DNA from: Symsagittifera roscoffensis
Lineage: Eukaryota > Xenacoelomorpha > Acoela > Convolutidae
NCBI RefSeq assembly: GCF_963678635.1
Contig: NC_087062.1
Coordinates: 82,856,012-82,920,011 of the forward strand
Reading direction: 5' to 3'
Length of the DNA stretch: 64,000 nt
Shown: positions 1 to 8,431 of the stretch, in pieces
How positions within the stretch are numbered: the stretch's first letter is position 1
Layout: each line of letters starts with the position of its first letter
Made by a program: the position numbers and the translations under genes
Notes under the pieces: model-generated
What the model saw: the letters and a program-made list of their open reading frames with translations, nothing else
Databases searched by the model: none
Told to the model about the DNA's origin: nothing

Positions 1-152
1 GGTTGATCCCATGGTGAGGCATTCATAATCATGAACGTATTATCGTTTTTCAGTACTGAGGAGCATGGCTAATCTGCCGGAAAAAGACCTCTAAAGCGAT
101 ATTTCAAATGTTTACAACGGTTAATAATTTCTACCAGTTGAAGATTATCCAT
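1..152 (-). pseudogene. Adenain-like cysteine protease, N-terminal part, cut by window edge and broken
   Basis: An ATG at 150-152 opens a frame that stops at a TAG at 69-71; recognisable protease-like sequence continues in the same frame to base 1. The order of residues (a hydrophobic FP-x-D stretch, then a beta strand ending in an NxxPW-type turn) is that of the N-terminus of adenovirus-type (adenain/C5) cysteine proteases of Polintons and adintoviruses, which mature the capsid. The His-Asp/Glu-Cys catalytic residues would lie left of the window, so they cannot be checked. It follows the hexon-like gene by about 12 bases, the expected place in this virus group. The in-frame stop suggests decay. 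Assignment rests on short similarity plus context. Confidence 0.55.
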
Positions 153-164
153 GTCTATCTTAGG

Positions 165-1287
165 TCATAAGACTGTTTTTGGTAATTTTTCTATCTGAAC
201 GCACATAAACTCGACGTTATTACCGAGACCTGCGTCAAACTTGAGTTCGACCGAAATAGTGCAATTGGTCAATTCAGGATGAATAAAATTGTTTGAAGCC
301 TCCTAAGTAGACGTGAGACCAAAAGCCATAATATAATGATTATCATAATTAGCGAGACTGATTCCATGACTAGTGTTCAAAACAAAATCAAGAGCCTCAA
401 GCGTATTGTAATAAATTCTTTTATTGTCTGATGTTGAGATGGGAGTTCCGGCAATGGGTAGACCGTTTCTGTACACAATGATCTCATTCAACCCAAATTT
501 CTGGTAATGAAAAGGGTTTGTTCTATTACTACCCAAATATGCTTCGTTTATGCTCATTGCTACTATCATTGTTCGAACAGGTTCTTTTGCAAAAACATCC
601 TCTTGTCGCCAGCTTTGTACTCCTGCAGTTGCGAGAAACGTTTTTGGTACTACTTCGATGTAATTGTAAACTGCCGGGTTCTTCAACAAAATTGTTAGGA
701 GAACGTCTAAGAGACAATCTAATTGGCACACCGCTAAGTAGATGCTTGTCACACGACAAAAAGTCGCAAGCAATTTTAGCAAATAGCTTTAGCTCACTCG
801 AGGCCGCAACGAGACCTTTACGCTCCGTAACATCATCAGCTCTCGTTCCAGCACCGTCAATGGCTGATAGATTTTCTTCATAATAATACCCTTGACAAGC
901 TAACCATGTTTTCTTGGCATCATTACTGTATGAAAACTCGGTCTCAATAAGGCTTTTATGGGCAAAATTAGCATTGGTAGTTAATATTTTCTCACCATTC
1001 AGAGACAGTGTACACTCAGAAAATAATGAAGATAAAGGATTGTTAACAAAATACGGCGTATCTCTGTTTGCCGCCTCTGTAGCATGCGTTCGAAGCACGT
1101 TTCCATTGCTTCGAACAATTCGTGCTACTATTTCCAAACGAGTACGTTGAAGATCGATGAAATTATTTCTGTCGCCGAGTACTTTAAACTCGAGCATAGG
1201 ACCATTAGGAGAGTAGGAAGGTCCAATTTTTTGCGTGAATGTATTTTCATAAGTGACAAGTAAAGGCGGTTTTTCAAATAAGTCCAA
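165..1287 (-). pseudogene. Polinton/adintovirus hexon-like major capsid protein, frameshifted with in-frame stop
   Basis: The N-terminal part is open from about 1287 down to about 700. It has the conserved opening of double-jelly-roll capsid proteins of this group: a YAPNGPMLEF-like strand (here YSPNGPMLEF), the GDRNNFIDL motif, and a PYFVNN...LFSECTLS...ANFAHKSLIETEF block. The rest lies in another frame, visible from about 715 to an in-frame TAG at 303-305, and similar sequence continues to a TGA at 165-167. So there is at least one frameshift near 690-715 and one nonsense codon. No in-frame ATG is seen: the frame is open back to a stop near 1460, and the usual SxLDLF start region lies just before 1287. 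This would be the main shell protein of an icosahedral virion; the copy cannot make it intact. Confidence 0.8.
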
Positions 1288-1318
1288 GGAGCTGTGAGTT
1301 GCTTCACTCGGGATTAAA

Positions 1319-1727
1319 TTAGAAATCTTTTTTAACCCTTGTAAAGAAATCGGAGCGACTTCTCTGTGCAGTTCGTTTTCTGGGAATGACGCGTCTCGTT
1401 TTTCGTTTAAACGCCGTCGTTCTTTTCGGATGATTTTTCCGAGATCTACTTCCTCCTCCTATTTGCTTTTTGATTGTTTTTCTAACGGTGCTTTTGAGTG
1501 CCTGCTTAGGACTTTTTCTTTTTGTTGCAACTTCTATCAGTTCTGGAGCTGCCTGAAGAAGTAGTTCTTTTCCGATTTTTTTTAGCCGCGGGTATCACAA
1601 AGTTTCGAGCCACTGGAAGTGCAACTCTTCCTATTCCCAAGGCTAATGCACCGAAGCCACTGCCTCGTTGTCTATAATGCCCCGAGAAATGTGGTAGGTT
1701 TGCTTGGTTGTGGTAATATGAATCCAT
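1319..1727 (-). pseudogene. Small basic core / membrane-active minor capsid protein, frameshifted
   Basis: The start is the ATG at 1725-1727, six bases after the penton-like stop. The first part has a Gly/Ala-rich amphipathic stretch (GSGFGALALGIGR at about residues 21-33) followed by Lys/Arg-rich sequence, and ends at a TAA at 1506-1508. In a second frame, strongly basic sequence (KxxRKxIKKQIGGGSRS type) continues to a TAA at 1319-1321. An amphipathic helix followed by a basic tail is typical of the minor virion protein between penton and hexon genes in Polintons and adintoviruses, compared with adenovirus pVI/pX. It would bind DNA inside the virion or disturb membranes. The shift between frames lies near 1510-1560. 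Composition and position support the call; no catalytic motif exists to test. Confidence 0.6.
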
Positions 1728-1732
1728 TTTGA

Positions 1733-2545
1733 TCAATCGCTAAACTTTTGATATTTCAAAGTCAGAACAATTTTTCCCCCTCCAGCGAAAGGAACAAGTC
1801 CTCCAGTTTCTGTGCGCAAGTTCACAGAAATATTAGAAATATTATTGACCAAAAGTTTTTTAAAATCCAAATTACTAAACACTTTACGATGATTCGGTTC
1901 AATTGTACATACGTAACCGTTTTTCAATCGACGATTTGTATCATTGACTCGTAAAAGGGACGCTTTTGTGTCTCCGACTGTTTGATAATGAATTATATCC
2001 AGATAAATAAGCATAAGCTGAGTACCAGCGCATACATCAACGGGATAGTCAGCAGTAAGATCTTGGGTAGAGAATGTGCTATGTTTCGTGCTTCCTTGTT
2101 TGTAACCGATATGATAACCAGTTCCATCTCTGACGCCTTTGAATCCAAGTAGACTAGGAATATGCGGGCTTGAAAAAGTTATACCTTCCCAATAATGCAG
2201 CCATAAGGAAAGATGTTTGGTTATTGGATCTATTACGTAATCCAATTTCTCTAATTCTGTCTTTCGACGAATCTCGTCCAGTATTTGATCAATGCTCGTA
2301 TATTCTCCTTTTGTTATTTTTGCTGTTTCTCCAAGGTAAGGTCTGGAGATCTTGCCTTTCTCAACTTTCTTGCTTGCTTTAACCCGATCTTTTTTGTAGT
2401 ACATAATTTTGTTGTCAGTTACGTTGTTTATTTGAGTAGGGAAGGTAATTTCTGTAACTGCTACTCTCCACTCACCTTGCAAATTTATTTCTTCACTCAG
2501 GAGATTTTTGAAGTTGGCCAGAGTGTTATCTTTAAAAACTTTCAT
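1733..2545 (-). CDS. Penton-like minor capsid protein (single jelly-roll), intact
   Basis: A 270-codon frame with an ATG start and TGA stop. The opening resembles Polinton/adintovirus penton-type proteins: a short N-terminus ending in NTLANFKNLL, then GEWRVAVTEITFPTQINNV and a Y/K-rich strand, with alternating strands expected for a jelly-roll fold. A Ser/Pro/Leu-rich SSPHIPSLLGF segment near the middle is also typical. Penton proteins close the five-fold corners of the capsid. It sits between integrase (upstream, gap about 70 bases) and the core-protein gene (next ATG six bases past its stop). It is one of the few uninterrupted genes here, although its neighbours are broken. Confidence 0.75.
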   Translation of the reverse strand: MKVFKDNTLANFKNLLSEEINLQGEWRVAVTEITFPTQINNVTDNKIMYYKKDRVKASKKVEKGKISRPYLGETAKITKGEYTSIDQILDEIRRKTELEKLDYVIDPITKHLSLWLHYWEGITFSSPHIPSLLGFKGVRDGTGYHIGYKQGSTKHSTFSTQDLTADYPVDVCAGTQLMLIYLDIIHYQTVGDTKASLLRVNDTNRRLKNGYVCTIEPNHRKVFSNLDFKKLLVNNISNISVNLRTETGGLVPFAGGGKIVLTLKYQKFSD

Positions 2546-2617
2546 TGATGCAGATGAAACTAGGGTAATTGTGAAGGAAGGGGGACATTATATGTGAAAA
2601 GGCTGTTGGAAGTGCCC

Positions 2618-3856
2618 TCAGTCATGATTGTCCTTCTCCAGAACGCGAATTAGTTCAGACTCCCTCAACTTTCCCTCAATCGGTTCTCTGTTAGAATCAA
2701 TCAAATTGTATGTTGGGGGATTTCGTGTTGGTATGTCAAAAACTTCAAACACTTCATCGGTGAACGACTTTTTGTAACCCTTGCAAAAAGGTATGTCTAC
2801 TTTGGCAAGTCTAACATAATCACCAACATAAAGCTTTGGACGTCGAACTAATTTCAATGATTGTTCTGCTCTTAATGAAATCAGGCGAGGAATATCTTTT
2901 TTAGTTACTTTATTTGGTGCAAGATTTGTGACACGATTTGTTCTCGAATTAATTGCATTGACAAAATCTTGCAATTTGTCAATGTATGAGTAAGTCCATT
3001 TATCCTCCAAGTACTTATAAATAAAATTTTTCAAGGAATGGATATTTCTCTCAGCGAATGCAGACTTTTTTGCGCTCTCTGTGCTATATGTGTTTATGCC
3101 TTTCTTTTTACATAATGCTTCAAAGGACCCTTTAAACTCTGTGCCCTTGTCCACACATACTTTTTTCGGTTGTTTTGTCGTTATCATTAGTTTGAACGCT
3201 TCTGCTGTGGTAGTAGCATACTTTGATTTCAAGGGTTGCACTCTGAGATAGCGGGACATGCAATCAACTGCAACAAGCAGATACTTAACATCATGGTTGT
3301 ACTGGGCAAGTTTATCAACAAAGGCCAGATCTAATGACCAGATTTCGTCGATATTGTAAACTATGACCTTGAGTCGCGGCGTCTTTCGGATCACAGTTCG
3401 ATATTTCGTGTAAGCAGGTTCAGTCTGAAGGAATTGTTTAATTTTCTTTCGCGACAAATTGGTTGCTTTTATCAAGTTGTTCACACTACCAAATAATGCG
3501 GGACCTTTGTCACTGTATTTAGCTTTCAACAATTTTTCTTCAATCTTGGTAATTTTCCTATTGTTTTGTTTGCGCCTTCGTCTTTTCTGACGTTGGAGAA
3601 TCTGAATCGTTATGGGGCGTTCCGTATGAGTCAGAGCCTTCTTCTGACTCTTTTTCACGTTTTTGGTTTTGGGTTTTTCCATTACCGCTGAGACTTTTTC
3701 GTTTGTGTTTTTTACTTCTCTTAAGGTTTGCACTACTTTTTTCCCGCCAAGTGGGCGACGTTGAGCGGGTCCTTGAGAGTCCGGGTTCTCATTTCTCTTG
3801 AGCGTTAAAAGACGCTGACTGAACCGCGTGTTTGGCATTACCAGGTTTTCGTTCAA
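2618..3856 (-). CDS. Retrovirus-type DDE integrase (Polinton/adintovirus class), intact
   Basis: The frame is 412 codons. The first codon of the open stretch is TTG, and the first ATG is codon 7 (about 3838), the likelier start. Residues 1-110 are very basic (RRRRK at 92-96). The catalytic core shows SLDLAFV (D176), a VAVDCMSRY strand, VCVDKGTEF (D236) and SAFAERNIHSLKN (E269), a D,D-32-E arrangement. The C-terminus has a KLYVGDYVRL / EVFDI / YNL-D pattern like the chromo- or SH3-like DNA-binding tail of Polinton integrases. This enzyme would insert the viral DNA into the chromosome. No zinc-binding HHCC is obvious. The catalytic triad is complete, unlike the neighbouring broken capsid genes. 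Confidence 0.88.
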   Translation of the reverse strand: MNENLVMPNTRFSQRLLTLKRNENPDSQGPAQRRPLGGKKVVQTLREVKNTNEKVSAVMEKPKTKNVKKSQKKALTHTERPITIQILQRQKRRRRKQNNRKITKIEEKLLKAKYSDKGPALFGSVNNLIKATNLSRKKIKQFLQTEPAYTKYRTVIRKTPRLKVIVYNIDEIWSLDLAFVDKLAQYNHDVKYLLVAVDCMSRYLRVQPLKSKYATTTAEAFKLMITTKQPKKVCVDKGTEFKGSFEALCKKKGINTYSTESAKKSAFAERNIHSLKNFIYKYLEDKWTYSYIDKLQDFVNAINSRTNRVTNLAPNKVTKKDIPRLISLRAEQSLKLVRRPKLYVGDYVRLAKVDIPFCKGYKKSFTDEVFEVFDIPTRNPPTYNLIDSNREPIEGKLRESELIRVLEKDNHD

Positions 3857-3966
3857 ATTGAGAGCAGTTAAAATGTTAATGAACGCCGGATTGTGTAATT
3901 TTTTCGTTGGTTGTTGTATGTCGTATAATATATTGTAGCTTTAAGTCCTGTTGGTACTTTATCTAC

Positions 3967-4413
3967 TTATATCATCCCATTGTCACGGTTTATGGTTACT
4001 CTTTCTGAATTTTCTATGATTTCAAGTACGGTTTTTGCTCTAACAAATTTTTTGTCTTCTAAAACTTGTAACTGTCCTAAAATGTATTCGGTCAGTCTAT
4101 CGTGTTTCTCTTCTAGTATTTCGTCTTTATCACGTTCCACCGGTACTTCTTCTTCGTCCGTTAACAGTTTAAGCTGTTCTTGTTGGCGCTCAACATTTTC
4201 CGTAAATGTTTCCTTCGTTGCAGTAGTCTCACTAGTTCGAGGAGGTAATTGGGGTCTAAGCCGGTTAAGATAGGATAGTTGAGCATTTTTATGTTTAATA
4301 TTATTATCATGAAGAACACGTGCAGCATGTGGCTGCTCTTTAACATATAAGTGTTTCGGAATTAGAATGAATTCTTCAGCAGTCATCATTAAGTTATGAG
4401 GTACTTTTAACAA
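3967..4413 (-). CDS. Unassigned charged protein of the viral cassette
   Basis: An open frame of 148 codons. The first ATG is at about 4389 (codon 9); upstream codons begin with TTG. The middle is acidic and Glu/Lys/Gln-rich (about residues 65-110), with a spacing that suggests a coiled coil, preceded by a Pro-rich RPQLPPR segment. I see no enzymatic motif. It overlaps the end of the next gene upstream (stop at 4407) by a few bases, so the two were probably read as a unit. Position between packaging ATPase and integrase suggests a virion or assembly role, but this is only context. Confidence 0.55.
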   Translation of the reverse strand: MLKVPHNLMMTAEEFILIPKHLYVKEQPHAARVLHDNNIKHKNAQLSYLNRLRPQLPPRTSETTATKETFTENVERQQEQLKLLTDEEEVPVERDKDEILEEKHDRLTEYILGQLQVLEDKKFVRAKTVLEIIENSERVTINRDNGMI

Positions 4414-4661
4414 AAATAAAGTATTTGTCGAACTAAATGGAAGCCTTCTTTACTCAAAATAACCGCACGTTTTTTGACAACACTGGTTTTTGGAGTGATT
4501 AAGTATTTGTATTCTGTCTCGAATCGTTCGATGTTTGCGATTTTAACGGGTACGTTTCCATTGACTACATTGAGCAAACATTCAAAAATAAGTGTTATGA
4601 TCTCACGATTTGAAGTTTTTCTAATTAATCGTCTTAGCTGGTCAGGTTTCAGTTGTACCAT
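4407..4661 (-). CDS. Small conserved-looking protein between ATPase and integrase
   Basis: An ATG at 4659-4661 opens 84 codons. The N-terminal half is helical in character (LRRLIRKTSNREIITLIFECLLNVV) and the C-terminal half is rich in Lys and short strands. Small proteins with this opening are, as I remember, common beside the packaging ATPase in Polintons; I do not know a function. The start lies inside the 3' end of the ATPase frame (stop at 4642), a 20-base overlap. The frame looks intact. Confidence 0.5.
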   Translation of the reverse strand: MVQLKPDQLRRLIRKTSNREIITLIFECLLNVVNGNVPVKIANIERFETEYKYLITPKTSVVKKRAVILSKEGFHLVRQILYFC

Positions 4662-5342
4662 TCGCCGCAGAATAGATAAGTTTTTCTTTTTTGGTTGTGA
4701 TTGGAGTAGTTTCTGCTTCAGATAAGGGTAAATAAAAAACTGTTGGCCCAGGTCGTCTGATATTTGAACAATATCTCAAACAATCTGATGTACGGGGGTC
4801 CAAGTCGATTAGAAGATGTCCAAAAGAGTCTCTGGTAGCTAATTCGTAACAGCTTCTCAAAAACTTTGATACATTCAATTGTCTTCCTAAAAGATCTAGT
4901 TGCTGAACGTCACGAGGCGATTTGAACAGAATGATGTGTGAAGTGTTCAAATCAATCGTACGCGACCATCGACTTTGTTGAAACAAGTTATGCTTAACAT
5001 ATATTACACTATCCCTCTATGTCTAACCGCTGTCGCTAACCTAACAAGTTCCTTGTCATTATAGATGTCTTCACATGAATCATCGAAAACTAGAAGAACA
5101 TTTTCTAATTTTCTCACAGATTCGAATCCGTCGAATTTCATGAACTTCACATTCACTTCGCGAGAAAACGCTTTTTCTGAGAATGCACGTTGCATCTCTT
5201 TGTAAAGATATAGAACGGTTCCAAATTTAGGGTAAAAAGTATTTCCCATCAAAAGTTTCAAAATTAACTCAGTTTTCCCGGATCCTGAAGGTCCCACTAT
5301 CGCCATGAAAATTCTTGTCGAAGTATCAATCACTTTATTCAT
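4642..5342 (-). pseudogene. A32/FtsK-HerA-like genome-packaging ATPase, split by one frameshift
   Basis: The ATG at 5340-5342 overlaps the stop of the preceding small membrane-protein gene (ATGA). Walker A is GPSGSGKT at residues 17-24 and Walker B is VLLVFDD at 82-88; an Arg-rich sensor-like RHRG follows. That frame stops at 5004-5006. The C-terminal third (SRTIDLNTSHIILFKSPRD..., then LIDLDPRTSDCLRY) continues in another frame to 4642. One single-base shift near 5004-5015 explains this. Such ATPases pump DNA into preformed capsids of Polinton-like viruses, mimiviruses and relatives. Both halves are otherwise well preserved, so the break may be recent or an assembly error. Confidence 0.8.
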
Positions 5343-5622
5343 ATCCTTGGGTTTGGTAGTACGTAACAAAACAAGCCTGATAAAATCATGAACCAAACTG
5401 ACGTTTCTTCGCAACTTAATTTAGTGAAAGAAAGTTTGATAATGCAGAAAGTTAGTAAAATTTGAATAACTACCATTTGCGCAACAAAAACTACTTCAGA
5501 CCTTGGCAAAGTTACATTGTTACAAAACTTCCATGTTTTTTTTCACTGTTTGTCTCGTTATAAACAAACTCTGTTACTATTGTTGCGTCAGGTTCATCTA
5601 CTGCTGTTGTTGCTTCTGACAT
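5339..5622 (-). pseudogene. Small single-pass membrane protein of the viral cassette, one frameshift
   Basis: An ATG at 5620-5622 opens an acidic/Thr-rich stretch of about 37 codons that stops near 5510. In a second frame, from about 5520 to a TGA at 5339-5341, there is a clear hydrophobic helix (about 20 residues around VVIQILLTFCIIKL) followed by a second hydrophobic segment ending LPNPRI. The total length, 284 bases, is one base short of a multiple of three, fitting a single frameshift. The TGA overlaps the ATPase ATG (ATGA). A one- or two-helix membrane protein in front of the packaging ATPase is, as I recall, a usual Polinton feature of unknown role. Confidence 0.55.
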
Positions 5623-5770
5623 TTGAGAAACTATTTTTTTCTACAGACTGTGTTAGACTTTTTCTCTCTGTGAATGAAACTTGTAAAAAATTAAATTAGT
5701 TTTGAGAGCAGTCCAAAATTTCATAATGTGTGAAATCTTTATCATTTATGTCATGCATTTCTAGAACAAA

Positions 5771-6200
5771 CTATGCTGGGATATTTGCAGTTTTTTCGTA
5801 GTACATTATTTTCTTCACAGTATCCTCTTTCATAATCGTCTTAATCTCATCTGGCAATTCACTGCTGTTTAGATCCATCTGAACTCCTGGCTGACGTTTG
5901 GGTACTAAGACTAGTTCGGGAAGATATACTCCTCGCTTGCTGGCTAACATTTCTGATAAACTTGAATCTCTGGAAGTATACAAATTGATCAATAACTGGA
6001 AAAAACCTCTTCAACGTAGACAACTCTTCTTCGGAAATTACTATTTGCTCCTTCCTCTGAACAATTTGGCCACTGCAATCAATACGCTCTCTTCTTGTTA
6101 ATGAAATTTTAATATCACCCTCTGGAGTCATCCACGCACAAAGCATTGAATTTGGTGATAGGTATGTCTCCACTTTCGCTGATCTCTCGCTATTGTTCAT
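5771..6200 (-). pseudogene. Unassigned viral-cassette protein, frameshifted
   Basis: An ATG at about 6200 opens a frame reading through strand-rich sequence (SMLCAWMTPEGDIKISLTRRERI..., then EEELSTLKRFFPVID). A second frame picks up with similar composition (LYTSRDSSLSEMLASKRGVYLPELVLVPKR) and ends at 5771. The switch is near 5960-5990. No catalytic motif is recognised. It starts only a few bases after the upstream gene ends (6204), so it belongs to the same head-to-tail block. I cannot name it; a regulatory or virion role is possible. Confidence 0.45.
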
Positions 6201-6203
6201 TTT

Positions 6204-6688
6204 TCAACCAATCATAAAAAACCTTGTTTTTTTCTTCAGGGCACAATGATTCCTGGAGTTGTAGTGTGGAATATGTTTATTGCAACTTGGATAATTTTTA
6301 AAATATAAGTTTTCAACCCGAGGACAGCCCAAATTATCTAGGTTTTCAATCTTTCGGTCCAAGTACTTGGCCAAAAATTCTGTCTTTTCTTTTCCTTTAG
6401 CGTAAAAAACAGCACCGGGATTTCTCAACACAAACCTCTGAAGTATTTGATTCAAGTTTATTTAAAGGTAATCACCGTTTTCCCAATGGAGACCGTGTAA
6501 ATAATTTGTTAACCAGTTGTAAGCTTTTTGTTCAAGCTTTGGTAGTATATTGAAATTCACTAGAGGTAAAAAAAAATGAGTCGATCGCTGTAGTCTGAAG
6601 TTGTTATTTCTAATTCTTTAACCACAAAGGCGTTTTTCTTGTCACGAAAGCCTTCCATGTCAAGCACAACTGATCTCTCGCCTAGCAT
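6204..6688 (-). pseudogene. DEDD-exonuclease-like protein of the viral cassette, frameshifted
   Basis: The ATG at 6686-6688 overlaps the stop of the upstream gene (6682-6684). The start reads VVLDMEGF, then a short strand FVVKELEI: the D-x-E pattern that opens DnaQ-like (DEDD, RNase H-fold) exonucleases. The frame stops near 6570. The remainder, in another frame to 6204, has conserved-looking WLTNYLHGLHWENGD, then NLGCPRVENL and a Cys/His cluster (CNKH...NHCALKK) that could bind zinc. The net length fits one frameshift. A similar small family occurs widely beside or inside mobile elements of invertebrates, as I remember it. Nuclease activity is a guess from the DxE and fold pattern. Confidence 0.45.
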
Positions 6689-7116
6689 TCTAGTAAATGA
6701 TTAACTTCTGGTTTTTTCAGCTTAATGAAAAGGCAGAACGCTATTCCACTCAAATGTCCCAATAAGCTGTTGTTACAGTTCCAGGGCAACATGTAACAGT
6801 ACGTGAGACCCGGTTGATAAAATTCGTGTATAAATCCGGCCGCATCGTGCAAAATAGCGTGCAATTGTAAATTTTTGGAATTTTTCAAGTATTTGTCCAA
6901 GGAAGAGTTATCAATACCAATCAAGCCACCATAAGGTCTCAACTTAATTAAAATGTCGTAGTTAAGGTTATCAGAACTAACAAGAAACAGAGAACATGCA
7001 GCTAGAAAATAGTTGCGTCGGTTAGAATTATCAGGATAAGTTTGTTTCAAAGACGTATAAATTTCGTGAAATATTTTCAAATCAGTAGGAGTTACTCTGC
7101 TTTTTTGCAATTTCAT
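6682..7116 (-). CDS. Unassigned protein of the viral cassette
   Basis: An ATG opens 144 codons; the last codons overlap the next gene's ATG. The middle has a hydrophobic helix (FLAACSLFLVSS at about residues 36-47) and the C-terminal third has another (LLGHLSGIAFCLFIKL, about 118-133), so membrane association is possible. No known domain is recognised. It overlaps the upstream gene by 35 bases (7082-7116). The frame is intact. Confidence 0.45.
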   Translation of the reverse strand: MKLQKSRVTPTDLKIFHEIYTSLKQTYPDNSNRRNYFLAACSLFLVSSDNLNYDILIKLRPYGGLIGIDNSSLDKYLKNSKNLQLHAILHDAAGFIHEFYQPGLTYCYMLPWNCNNSLLGHLSGIAFCLFIKLKKPEVNHLLEC

Positions 7117-7558
7117 TATTTATTTTTTCCAACACCTCTCCAACCAGCTGAATTTTAAGCCAGTGGAAATAAAAGTGACCTTGCAAATACCATTTAGACT
7201 CATTAAGATAACGGTGGTAAATAATTAAATAAACCACCGGAAGTTTTTTGTATTTTGATAGCTTGTTGAAACATAGACGGATTTTTCTCTCCAAGTCTTT
7301 ATCAACCCATAATGAGTTAAAGTCAAACGAATAGTCGAATACGTTTTCATAATCAGCAATATTCAAATCGCTCACAGTACCATACTTTTGTTTTGTAGAA
7401 ATGCACCAAGAGATTTGTTGAAGCTCACTCAAATAAAATTGTTCTTTGAAAATTAACTCGTATTCTTTCTTTGAAATTTCCTTTGCCCTTTCGAGGAAAA
7501 CGACGTAGCGTTCATTACAAAATTTGAAAAATGAGTTTCTTTCTCTGGTTGAAAACAC
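7082..7558 (-). CDS. Unassigned protein at the upstream edge of the viral cassette
   Basis: The open frame has no ATG at its start: the first possible starter here is GTG at 7558, and the frame stays open up to about 7610 without ATG. The protein is aromatic- and Lys-rich (FFKFCNERYVVFLERAKEI, then LPVVYLIIYHRYLNESKWY). No family recognised. It is the last gene I can see before non-coding DNA begins at about 7.6 kb, so the viral element's right border probably lies between 7.6 and 8.4 kb. The missing start suggests a 5' truncation or an upstream exon. Confidence 0.4.
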   Translation of the reverse strand: MFSTRERNSFFKFCNERYVVFLERAKEISKKEYELIFKEQFYLSELQQISWCISTKQKYGTVSDLNIADYENVFDYSFDFNSLWVDKDLERKIRLCFNKLSKYKKLPVVYLIIYHRYLNESKWYLQGHFYFHWLKIQLVGEVLEKINNEIAKKQSNSY

Positions 7559-7610
7559 TCTTAATTGTAAATGTTCATTATCAATATCTTCAGTACACCA
7601 AGTTCCCTCT

Positions 7611-7952
7611 TATTTCATTTTTCTTATTTCAAAATTTGACAAATTTATCATTTGGTATATTTTGCCCAGAAACGGCCGCCGCCTTTGGAGAGTAATTTCA
7701 ATTTACTGCCTTCTCACCATAAAATTTAGGTCAAGTTAAGGATTTAGCTTACTGCAGCCAACAGTTAAGCTACGCTGCCAAAATGGCCGGCGAATTTTTA
7801 TTATATACCATAAAAGTCAATTACCCGTTCACTAACAAATTTCAACTAGGTCGAAAGTTCATTTGCCCGAAACAAATATAACAATTAATTTGTTTCATAT
7901 AATTAACCAGGACGAATAATTAGGACCCCAAAATTTGGAATTAGAAAGAATT
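7611..7952. other. Non-coding stretch right of the viral cassette
   Basis: AT-rich, with no supported gene. The viral element's terminal inverted repeat would be expected about here, but its partner lies outside the window, so the border cannot be set. Confidence 0.4.
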
Positions 7953-8164
7953 TTGTATCGTGTCCCTTGTTGTTAAGCCAAACTTAGCAAGATCTTAAGT
8001 AGGGGGTCTTCTGCTTTTTGGGTGGAAAATTTCTTTCGTTTACGAAATTCTAGGATGAGGGTCCTCCAAAAAATTAAGGACCCCTTTCCTAGGATTTTGC
8101 TTTACGTGAGGACCCCCCCTTAAAAGGACCCCCCCCCCCCCTTAGGATCCGGGACACGATACAA
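7953..8164. mobile_element. Possible MITE with 14-base terminal inverted repeats
   Basis: TTGTATCGTGTCCC at 7953-7966 is exactly inverted as GGGACACGATACAA at 8151-8164. The inside has runs of GGGTCCTC/GGACCCCC and no coding potential. Size (212 bp) and structure fit a miniature inverted-repeat element. I could not identify a target-site duplication with confidence. Confidence 0.5.
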
Positions 8165-8189
8165 TACTACTTAAAAACGCTTTTTGTGG

Positions 8190-8331
8190 ACTGTTTTTTT
8201 CAAAATTTTGCCTGCGGCGCAGAAAATTTCGCCAAAACAGACTAAAAGAGCTAAAAAAAAAGGTCGACAAAATTTTCGAAAATTTTTTGAAAATACGCCG
8301 CCCCCTCGAGAAAATCCTAGATCCGCCCCTG
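8190..8331 (-). mobile_element. hAT-type MITE fragment (CAGGGGCGG family), minus orientation
   Basis: It ends TCGAGAAAATCCTAGATCCGCCCCTG, the inverted left end of the complete copies at 37.5 and 38.6 kb, and includes the GCGCAGAAAATTT segment of their left half. The other end is missing. Confidence 0.6.
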
Positions 8332-8431
8332 CCGCTACTGGTTCTAATGGTTAATTATTTAAGTCTATCTCGGGTCCATGTCAGCGAATTTTGAAACTTT
8401 TCAGGATTATATAGTTAACTTTTTAGTTTAC

